Positions 25,245 to 32,042 of a stretch of 63,337 bases of DNA are shown in pieces. A model generated the notes under the pieces. That model ran no database searches. It saw only the letters and a program-made list of their open reading frames with translations, and had not been told where the DNA came from. Numbering within the stretch: position 1 is the first letter of the stretch; every line of letters starts with the position of its first letter. Origin of the DNA: Bacteroidales bacterium (GTDB taxonomy: Bacteria > Bacteroidota > Bacteroidia > Bacteroidales > UBA932). The stretch is from assembly GCA_017934185.1 (NCBI GenBank), contig JAGBJY010000023.1, positions 1 through 63,337 on the forward strand. Direction: 5' to 3'. The translations under genes and the position numbers were made by a program.

Positions 25245-27866
25245 ATGAAACGACTTATTGCTTGTACAATAGTCTGGATGGTGGCCCTGAGCGCATGGGC
25301 ACAGTCCACCATCCGCGTAGAAGTTCACAATATTGTGGAACAGGGCGAACGCTTCAATGTTGTGTTCGTGGTGGAAGGAGAGCACGCACCCTCCGACTTT
25401 CAGTGGGACCCCGGGGACGATTTCACCCTGGTCTGGGGCCCCCAGAAAGGCTCTTCCACCAGCATCCAGATGGTGAACGGAAAAACCACGCGTTCTTCCC
25501 AGACCTCCTACACCTACATCCTGCAGGCCAAGAAAACCGGCAGCTTTGTCATCCAGCCCGCCACCGCCAAAGTGAAGGGGGCCGAAATCCAATCCCGGGC
25601 AACCTCGGTGCAGGTTGTGGGCGCCGGCAGCAATAGCGGCAGCAACAGCAGCGCCTCCGGCAGCAGCCCTTCCTCCGGCAGCACGGACAGGGCGTCATCG
25701 GCCCAGAGCACAGCCGATGCCGACATTTTCATGCGCCTGAGCCTTAGCCGGAACTCCGTGGTGGTGGGCGAGCCCGTCACCGCCACCCTCAAGATTTATC
25801 ACCGCACCAACCTGGTGGGCTTCGAGAATGCCCGTTTCCCCGCCTTCAACGGCTTTTGGAGCCAGGAGGTGGATACCCCCTCCAACATTGAATTCCAGCG
25901 GGAACAGGTAGACGGCACCATGTACAACAGCGCCGTGCTGCGCCGCTGGGTGCTCATTCCCCAGAAGAGCGGAGACCAGAGCATAGACCCCGCGGAAATT
26001 GTGTGCCTGGTGCAGGTGCAGCGCCGCCGCACGGGCAGCGGGTCCATCTTCGACGACTTTTTCGGGAACGATTATGTGAATGTACGCCAGCGGGTAACCA
26101 CCAAGGCGGCCACCCTCCATGTATCGGCCCTGCCCGCCGGGGCGCCCGCCTCCTTTGGCGGAGGCGTGGGTGATTTCCACGTGTCGGCCCGCCTGAGCAA
26201 GGATTCGCTGAAAACGCACGACGCGGCCTCCCTGCTGGTAACGGTGAGCGGGAAAGGCAATATCGCCCTGCTGGAAGCGCCCAAGCTCAGTTTTCCCCCG
26301 GACTTTGAGGTATACGACGTAAAGACCACGGTGAGTACCGACAAAAGCGGCACCAACGGGTCCAAAACCTTTGAATATCCCTTTATTCCGCGCAGCCCCG
26401 GGGAGTTTGCCATCGGCCCGGTGAAATACAGCTATTACGACGTAAAGCAGCGGCGCTATGAAACGGCCGAGAGCGCTTCCCTGCCGCTGACGGTTGCCCG
26501 TTCGGCCTCCACCGGAACCACGCAGGGGGAAAGCGGGTCCACGCTGGTGGTAGACCGCAAGGGCGTAAAGAACCTGGGTGAAGACATCCGCTTTATCCGC
26601 AGCAAAACCTCGTTCAGTGAGCCGAAAGCTTTCCTGGTGGGGCAGAAGGGCTATTGGCTGGGGCTGCTCCTGATGCTGCTCGCCGGCCTGGGCGTCTGGC
26701 TGGGCCTTAGGAAAGCCGCCGCCCGGCGGGCCGATGTCGCCGGAACCCTCAGCCGCAAGGCCACCCGTCAGGCCCTAAAGCGCCTTTCACAGGCCCGGGA
26801 ATTCCTGCAGAAGAACCTGTACACGGCCTTCTATGAGGAACTTCACCGCAGCCTGCTGGGCTTTGTGGGAGACAAGCTGGGCCTGGACATGGCCGAGCAA
26901 AGCAAGGAAAACATTGCCGCAGCGCTCACGGCACACGGCATATCCGAGGGTGTTGCCGCCGATTTCACCGCCCTGCTGGATGCCTGCGAATTTGCCCGCT
27001 ACGCCCCGGATGCCGGACATGAGGCCATGAATACCCATTACGAGCAGGCCGTCTCGCTCATTACGGCCATTGACGCTTCCATGAAAAAGACTCCCCTTCC
27101 GAAGGCCGCGTTGGCCCTGGCTGCCCTGCTGATGCTGGCTCCCGGCATGGCACGGGCCGCCGAATCCTACCCCGACTCCCTGTGGAAAGCCGGCGTCGAG
27201 GCCTATACGGACGGCAATTTTGCCCAGGCCCTGCAGGATTGGGAAGACGTACGCGCAACGGGCCTCATGTCCAAGGAACTGTACTACAATCTGGGCAACG
27301 CGTACTTCAAGACCGGAGAGATTGCGCCCGCCATTCTCTGGTATGAAAGGGCCCTTCGGCTGGACCCCTCCGACGCAGACGTCCGCTACAACCTGGACTA
27401 TGCGCGCGCCCTCACGCAGGACCGCATTGACGAGATACCGGAAATCTTTTTCGAGCAGTGGGGCCGCGCCCTTTGCTACCTCGTGCCCTCCAATACCTGG
27501 GCGATGATTTCGCTGCTGGCTTTCGGCCTTACGGTGGCACTTGTGCTGCTCTTTCTCCTGGGAAGAAGCGCCGGACGGAGAAGAGTGGGATTTTTCGGGG
27601 CCATCGTGGCACTGATTATCGCCTTCCTGGGCTGGGATTTTGCCCAGTGGCAGCAGAGCGAAGCCCGACGCCAGGACCAGGCCATTGTGATGCGGCCGGT
27701 ATCCTCGGTGAAGAGTTCCCCCTCCGAGAGCAGCGCCAAAGACCTCTTTATCCTGCACGAAGGCACGCGCGTCAAGGTCCTTGACAATGTGTCGGGCTAC
27801 GCCAACATTGAGCTGGCCGACGGCCGCAAGGGCTGGATTCCGGCCAGGGAGATTGAAATTATTTAA
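25245..27866 (+). CDS. batD: Fused BatD-BatE aerotolerance protein
   Basis: 873 residues combining two Bat proteins. Residues 1-20 are a signal peptide. About 20-460 form the BatD beta-sandwich repeats (LKIYHRTNLVGFENARFPAF, VSGKGNIALLEAPKL, FIPRSPGEFAIGPVKYSYY), and 470-490 a membrane helix (GYWLGLLLMLLAGLGVWLGL). A cytoplasmic helical part follows. At residue 613 a second signal-like segment starts (MKKTPLPKAALALAALL), then BatE: TPRs (LYYNLGNAYFKTGEIAPAIL, WYERALRLDPSDADVRYNL), two helices and a C-terminal SH3-like domain. The BatE start Met at 27081 is retained, so independent BatE translation is also possible. A terminator follows. Confidence 0.9.
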   Translation: MKRLIACTIVWMVALSAWAQSTIRVEVHNIVEQGERFNVVFVVEGEHAPSDFQWDPGDDFTLVWGPQKGSSTSIQMVNGKTTRSSQTSYTYILQAKKTGSFVIQPATAKVKGAEIQSRATSVQVVGAGSNSGSNSSASGSSPSSGSTDRASSAQSTADADIFMRLSLSRNSVVVGEPVTATLKIYHRTNLVGFENARFPAFNGFWSQEVDTPSNIEFQREQVDGTMYNSAVLRRWVLIPQKSGDQSIDPAEIVCLVQVQRRRTGSGSIFDDFFGNDYVNVRQRVTTKAATLHVSALPAGAPASFGGGVGDFHVSARLSKDSLKTHDAASLLVTVSGKGNIALLEAPKLSFPPDFEVYDVKTTVSTDKSGTNGSKTFEYPFIPRSPGEFAIGPVKYSYYDVKQRRYETAESASLPLTVARSASTGTTQGESGSTLVVDRKGVKNLGEDIRFIRSKTSFSEPKAFLVGQKGYWLGLLLMLLAGLGVWLGLRKAAARRADVAGTLSRKATRQALKRLSQAREFLQKNLYTAFYEELHRSLLGFVGDKLGLDMAEQSKENIAAALTAHGISEGVAADFTALLDACEFARYAPDAGHEAMNTHYEQAVSLITAIDASMKKTPLPKAALALAALLMLAPGMARAAESYPDSLWKAGVEAYTDGNFAQALQDWEDVRATGLMSKELYYNLGNAYFKTGEIAPAILWYERALRLDPSDADVRYNLDYARALTQDRIDEIPEIFFEQWGRALCYLVPSNTWAMISLLAFGLTVALVLLFLLGRSAGRRRVGFFGAIVALIIAFLGWDFAQWQQSEARRQDQAIVMRPVSSVKSSPSESSAKDLFILHEGTRVKVLDNVSGYANIELADGRKGWIPAREIEII

Positions 27867-27877
27867 ATCTATGATTC

Positions 27878-27904
27878 AAAGCCGTGTTTTTCACGGCTTT
27901 TTTT
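27878..27904 (+). terminator. Rho-independent terminator ending the Bat operon
   Basis: Stem AAAGCCGTG / CACGGCTTT with a TTTTT loop, followed by a run of seven T, begins 11 nt after the batDE stop. The next promoter begins directly behind it. Confidence 0.85.
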
Positions 27905-27905
27905 G

Positions 27906-27913
27906 TACCTTTG
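27906..27913 (+). promoter_or_regulatory. TAnnTTTG -7 box for exbB operon
   Basis: TACCTTTG directly follows the terminator T-run and lies 34 nt before the exbB ATG. Confidence 0.65.
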
Positions 27914-27947
27914 TAGGTTGAACTGAAATAAATAAAAACAAAGATAT

Positions 27948-28676
27948 ATGTTATTCCCTCTTCTTCAGACCGACTCGCTGGAAGCCCTGGCCGAAAGCCT
28001 CAACCAGGCCGCGGAGGCAACACCTGCAGCACAGCCCACAGAAATGACCGAAAGCCTGTGGTCCATGTTCACCATGGGCGGCCCCCTCATGTGGGTGCTT
28101 CTGGCCCTGAGTATCCTGGCCATCTACCTCATCGGCCGCAAATGGTGGGTGCTTAAAAACGCCTCCAAGATTGACCCGCACTTCATGCAGGACATCCGCG
28201 ATTACCTCACGGAAGGCAAGACCAAGAGCGCCATCACCCTGTGCCGCAAGTACGACAACCCCGTTGCGCGCATGATTGAGACCGGTATCGGCCGCATGGG
28301 CCGTCCCATGGCCGATATCCAGAGCGCCATCGAGAACATCGGCAACGTGGAAGTAGCCCGCCTGGAAAAGGGCCTTCCGCTGCTGGCCACCATCGCCGGC
28401 GGTGCCCCCATGATTGGTTTCCTGGGCACCGTGATGGGTATGGTGCAGGCCTTCTTCAACATGAGCAAGGCCGGTAACAACATTGACATCACCCTCCTCA
28501 GCGGCGGTATCTACACGGCCATGCTCACCACCGTGGGCGGCCTCATTGTGGGTATCATCGCCTACTTCGGTTACAACTGGCTCACTTCCAAGGTGAGTGA
28601 CCTAGTGTACAAGATGGAAAGTTCCACCATGGAATTCATTGACATCGTGATCAACGAAACCGCCGAAGAAAAATAG
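27948..28676 (+). CDS. exbB: ExbB/TolQ-family proton channel subunit
   Basis: 242 residues. After an N-terminal polar stretch, the first membrane helix is PLMWVLLALSILAIYLIGRK near 45-65. Helices two and three hold the ExbB/TolQ signature LPLLATIAGGAPMIGFLGTVMGMVQAFF and GGIYTAMLTTVGGLIVGIIAYFG. It forms the pentameric channel that, with ExbD, uses the proton gradient to energise TonB. First gene of exbB-exbD-tonB. Confidence 0.95.
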   Translation: MLFPLLQTDSLEALAESLNQAAEATPAAQPTEMTESLWSMFTMGGPLMWVLLALSILAIYLIGRKWWVLKNASKIDPHFMQDIRDYLTEGKTKSAITLCRKYDNPVARMIETGIGRMGRPMADIQSAIENIGNVEVARLEKGLPLLATIAGGAPMIGFLGTVMGMVQAFFNMSKAGNNIDITLLSGGIYTAMLTTVGGLIVGIIAYFGYNWLTSKVSDLVYKMESSTMEFIDIVINETAEEK

Positions 28677-28679
28677 CCT

Positions 28680-29090
28680 ATGGCACTGAAAAGAAACACC
28701 AAAGTAGACGCGCAGTTCAGCGTATCCAGCATGACGGATATCGTGTTCCTGCTGCTGATCTTCTTCCTGGTCACCTCCACGCTCATCAACCCCAATGCCC
28801 TGAAGCTCCTGCTTCCGAGGAGCACCGGTCAGGTGAACGCCAAGGCCAGCGTGAGCGTGAGCATCAAGGACTGGGGCGACGACACCTACACCTACCATGT
28901 GAACGGTGCCCAGGATCCCCTGTCCTATGAGGCGGTGGAGGACCAGCTCATCGGCCTGCTTTCCCAGGAAGAAGACCCCACTTTCTCCATTTTCTCCGAC
29001 CAGAGCGTTCCGGTGGGAGAAGTGGTACAGATTATGAACATTGCCAAGCGGAATCATTACAAGGTGATTCTGGCAACACAACCCGAATAA
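28680..29090 (+). CDS. exbD: ExbD/TolR-family biopolymer transport protein
   Basis: 136 residues with one N-terminal membrane helix preceded by the proton-carrying Asp (VSSMTDIVFLLLIFFLVTST). The periplasmic domain follows (LLPRSTGQVNAKASVSVSI, SDQSVPVGEVVQIMNIAKRN, with the YKVILAT strand at the end). It starts 3 nt after exbB and is followed by tonB after 6 nt. Confidence 0.94.
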   Translation: MALKRNTKVDAQFSVSSMTDIVFLLLIFFLVTSTLINPNALKLLLPRSTGQVNAKASVSVSIKDWGDDTYTYHVNGAQDPLSYEAVEDQLIGLLSQEEDPTFSIFSDQSVPVGEVVQIMNIAKRNHYKVILATQPE

Positions 29091-29096
29091 CGCAGC

Positions 29097-29885
29097 ATGC
29101 AGCCTTACCAGCGCACCCAGGAAAAACGCGAGAAAAACGCCAATGTAAGCGGCCTTCTGCTTACATTGGGCGTGCACGCCGCTGCGCTGGTGGTCCTCCT
29201 TACCAGCGGGCTCAAGTACCTGGATCCGCCGCCCCCGGAAAGGACTTCGCTCCTGATAGAGTTTGAAGAGGAAGCACCTCAGGCAAGGCCGCTTGAGACC
29301 CGGATTGGCCGGCAGCCCCAGGCCGAGGAAATTGACGTGGAAAAGCCGGTGGAACTGGTGCAGAAGGCGGAGTCACCGCATGTGAGCGACAAACCCAATG
29401 TAACCCCGGCCACCAAGCCGGACGCCCACGGGGATGTGGAAGTGCCCACGCCCAAGGTGGAAGAGCCCAAGCTGGATCCCCGGGCCTCCTTCCCCGGCAT
29501 GAGCCCCAAGGACAACAGTGCCACCACGCCGCACAGCGCTTCGGAGGCATCCGAAGGCTTCAAGGCCGGCCAGCCCGACGGCAACACCAAGGAAGGCAAG
29601 ACGGAAGGCAGCGCCAACGCCCATGTCAAGGGCCGTAATGTGGTGGGCTCCCTGCCCAAACCCTCCTACGGGACACAGGCACAGGGCACCGTGGTAGTGC
29701 AAGTGAAGGTGGACCAGTACGGCAACGTAACGGAAGCCATTCCCGGTGCGGAAGGCACCACGGTCACGGACAAGAATCTGTGGAACGCCGCACGTAATGC
29801 CGCCATGAAAACCGTGTTCAACATGGATGCAGGCGCCCCTGCCGTCCAAAGCGGAACCATAACATATATCTTTAAACTGAAATAA
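29097..29885 (+). CDS. tonB: TonB-family energy transducer
   Basis: 262 residues. An N-terminal membrane anchor (VSGLLLTLGVHAAALVVLLT, about 16-38) contains the helix His typical of TonB. A long Pro/Glu/Lys spacer crosses the periplasm. The C-terminal 75 residues match the TonB fold (GTVVVQVKVDQYGNVTEAIP, KNLWNAARNAAMKTVFN, SGTITYIFKL). It couples ExbBD to outer-membrane receptors such as the one at 43935-46097. Nothing notable is visible in the 56-bp gap to rluB. Confidence 0.9.
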   Translation: MQPYQRTQEKREKNANVSGLLLTLGVHAAALVVLLTSGLKYLDPPPPERTSLLIEFEEEAPQARPLETRIGRQPQAEEIDVEKPVELVQKAESPHVSDKPNVTPATKPDAHGDVEVPTPKVEEPKLDPRASFPGMSPKDNSATTPHSASEASEGFKAGQPDGNTKEGKTEGSANAHVKGRNVVGSLPKPSYGTQAQGTVVVQVKVDQYGNVTEAIPGAEGTTVTDKNLWNAARNAAMKTVFNMDAGAPAVQSGTITYIFKLK

Positions 29886-29941
29886 CACGACGTGAGTCGC
29901 CAAGTACAACTATTTTAACGAGCCCGTGAGGGTAAGCATTT

Positions 29942-31069
29942 ATGGAAGACATCAAAAAAGGTACGCGTAAACGTATCACCAGAAGGCCTGCAGAAGGCCA
30001 TGCAGAAAAAGTAGATTATTCAACCAGCCGCAGTTTCGACTCCGATGAGCGGCCGGCCCGCCGTTACGGCGACCGGCGTTCCCCTTCCGGTGGGCAGCAC
30101 CGCAGCAGTACCGGCAGCGAGCATCGCTCCTCCTACGGCCGTTCCCGCCAGGAAGGCGCCTATCGGCCCGAAGGCGAACGCCGCTCATACGGCGGTGAAA
30201 AGCCCCGCAGAAGCGGCTACGGCAAGCCCACCGGCCGCAAGCCCTACAACAAACACAGCGAGGCCGATGCCGGCATGAACGCCATGCTCCGGCGCAAACC
30301 CCAGGTGAACGGCCGTTACAGCGACGACGACTCGGCCCCCACCGAAATCCAGGAGGTGGTGCGCCTGAACAAGTTCATCGCCAATTCCGGCGTTTGCTCC
30401 CGCAGGGAGGCCGATACCTTCATCCAGAGCGGCGTAGTAACCGTGAACGGCGAAGTGGTAACGGAGCTGGGCACCAAGGTGAATGTACTTACCGACGATG
30501 TTCGCTTCAATGGACAGCGCCTCAAGGGAGAAGAGAAAGTGTACATTGTGATGAACAAGCCCAAGGGTTATGTGACCACCGCCAGCGACCCTCACGCGGA
30601 AAAGACCGTGATGGACCTGCTGAAGGGATGCCCCACCCGCGTTTTCCCCGTGGGACGCCTGGACAAGAACACCACCGGCGTGCTGATGTTCACCAATGAC
30701 GGCGAGATGGCCGAACATCTCACCCACCCTTCTTACAACAAGAAAAAGATTTACCAGGTGGTGCTGGACGCCCCGCTCACCGAGGAAGACCAGCAGAAGA
30801 TCCTTGCCGGAATTGAGCTCAGCGACGGCGTGGTGGCGGCCGATGAACTGGAGTTCATTGACGCCCACGACCACCGCCAGCTGGGCATTGAGATTCACTC
30901 CGGCAAGAACCGTATCGTGCGCCGCATTTTCGAGTCCCTTGGCTACGAAGTACGGGCCCTGGACCGCGTCTATTTTGCCGGCCTTACCAAGAAAGGCCTC
31001 AAGAAGAGCGACTGGCGTTACCTCACCGAAGGAGAGGTGAACATCCTAAAGATGGGAGCATACGTATAA
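29942..31069 (+). CDS. rluB: Large-subunit rRNA pseudouridine synthase (RluB/RsuA family)
   Basis: 375 residues. The first 135 are a low-complexity basic extension rich in Arg, Ser, Gly and Tyr (GYGKPTGRKPYNKHSEADAG), common in Bacteroidota homologues and probably RNA binding. An S4 domain follows (LNKFIANSGVCSRREADTFI), then the synthase core with catalytic Asp in FPVGRLDKNTTGVLMFTNDG and HSGKNRIVRRIFESLGYEV. The stop shares one base with the era start. Confidence 0.93.
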   Translation: MEDIKKGTRKRITRRPAEGHAEKVDYSTSRSFDSDERPARRYGDRRSPSGGQHRSSTGSEHRSSYGRSRQEGAYRPEGERRSYGGEKPRRSGYGKPTGRKPYNKHSEADAGMNAMLRRKPQVNGRYSDDDSAPTEIQEVVRLNKFIANSGVCSRREADTFIQSGVVTVNGEVVTELGTKVNVLTDDVRFNGQRLKGEEKVYIVMNKPKGYVTTASDPHAEKTVMDLLKGCPTRVFPVGRLDKNTTGVLMFTNDGEMAEHLTHPSYNKKKIYQVVLDAPLTEEDQQKILAGIELSDGVVAADELEFIDAHDHRQLGIEIHSGKNRIVRRIFESLGYEVRALDRVYFAGLTKKGLKKSDWRYLTEGEVNILKMGAYV

Positions 31070-31950
31070 TGGCGCACAGAGCAGGTTTTGTCAATATCAT
31101 CGGCAATCCCAATGTAGGGAAAAGCACCCTGATGAATGCCCTGGTGGGGGAAAAGCTTTCCATTGTCACCGCCAAGGCGCAGACCACCCGTCACCGCATC
31201 ATGGGGATTGTGAGCGGGGAGGATTACCAGATTGTGTATTCCGACACCCCGGGCATCCTGAAGCCCAATTACCGGCTGCAGGAGAACATGCTGGCCTTTG
31301 TGGACACGGCTATCGGCGACGCCGACATTATCCTCTACGTCACCGACACCGTGGAAAAAGGCGACAAGAACGAGGCCTATATCCAAAAACTCCAGAAGGT
31401 GGACTGCCCCGTAGTGGTGGTCATCAACAAGATTGACCTCTCCTCGCAGGAAAAGGTGGTTCAGCTCATGGGCTGGTGGAAGCAGATGCTCCCTAAGGCC
31501 GAGGTGATTCCGGCATCGGCCCAGGAGAAATTCAACCTGGAGAGCATCCTGGAGGCGGTTTCGTCCCGTTTGCCCGAGGCGCCGGCCTGGTTTGACAAAG
31601 ACCAGTTCACGGACAAGAACCTGCGCTTTTTCGCCTCCGAAATCCTGCGGGAGAAGATTTTCCTCAATTACAGCGAGGAAATCCCCTACTCCTGCCAGGT
31701 GGAAATTGAAGCTTTCCACGAAGGCGAAGACCGCTATGAGATTAGCGCCGTCATCTATGTGATGCGGGATTCCCAGAAAGGAATCATCATCGGCAAAGGC
31801 GGCAGCATGCTCAAAAAAGTGGGCACCGAGGCCCGCATTGAGATGGAAGACTTTTTCCAGAAAAAAGTTTTTTTGAGTACCTTTGTAAAGGTGGACCCGG
31901 ATTGGCGCGAAAACCGCAAGGAGCTCCGCCGCTTCGGATATGAATTTTAA
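31069..31950 (+). CDS. era: GTPase Era
   Basis: Ribosome-assembly GTPase that binds the 3' end of 16S rRNA. 293 residues. G motifs: GNPNVGKST (G1) near 10, SDTPGI (G3) near 60, INKIDL (G4) near 122, and ASAQEKF (G5). The C-terminal KH domain has GKGGSMLKKVGTEARIEME and ends in a short strand. Starts within the rluB stop. A TACCTTTG string inside its 3' end (31878-31885) is noted but unassigned. Confidence 0.96.
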   Translation: MAHRAGFVNIIGNPNVGKSTLMNALVGEKLSIVTAKAQTTRHRIMGIVSGEDYQIVYSDTPGILKPNYRLQENMLAFVDTAIGDADIILYVTDTVEKGDKNEAYIQKLQKVDCPVVVVINKIDLSSQEKVVQLMGWWKQMLPKAEVIPASAQEKFNLESILEAVSSRLPEAPAWFDKDQFTDKNLRFFASEILREKIFLNYSEEIPYSCQVEIEAFHEGEDRYEISAVIYVMRDSQKGIIIGKGGSMLKKVGTEARIEMEDFFQKKVFLSTFVKVDPDWRENRKELRRFGYEF

Positions 31951-31960
31951 ATAATTGAAG

Positions 31961-32024
31961 GGAAGGCTGTCCCCTCCGGGGGGCTTATAAAAAGGCCAAT
32001 GCCCCCCGGAGGGGACAGCCTTCC
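31961..32024. repeat. Perfect 24-bp inverted repeat between era and parC
   Basis: Arms 31961-31984 and 32001-32024 are exact reverse complements, GC-rich (CTCCGGGGGGC / GCCCCCCGGAG at the loop side), with a 16-nt AT-rich loop. It fills most of the 92-bp spacer. It lacks a T-run, so it does not look like a classical terminator. The arms share GGAAGG with R1 arms, but the loop is unrelated. Confidence 0.95.
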
Positions 32025-32042
32025 TGAAAACCATAAGCATCT

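Noticed and set aside
25245-27866. Frameshift or missed stop between batD and batE
   Set aside because: The frame is continuous with sensible codons across the junction, and nothing in the sequence points to an error; kept as a fusion.
27878-27904. Bat-operon hairpin as another dispersed repeat
   Set aside because: Short symmetric stem plus T-run is a classical intrinsic terminator and no second copy was found.
31878-31885. TACCTTTG string inside the 3' end of era as a parC promoter
   Set aside because: It is about 160 bp before the parC start and the large hairpin lies between; it may be chance within coding sequence, so it was not listed as a promoter.
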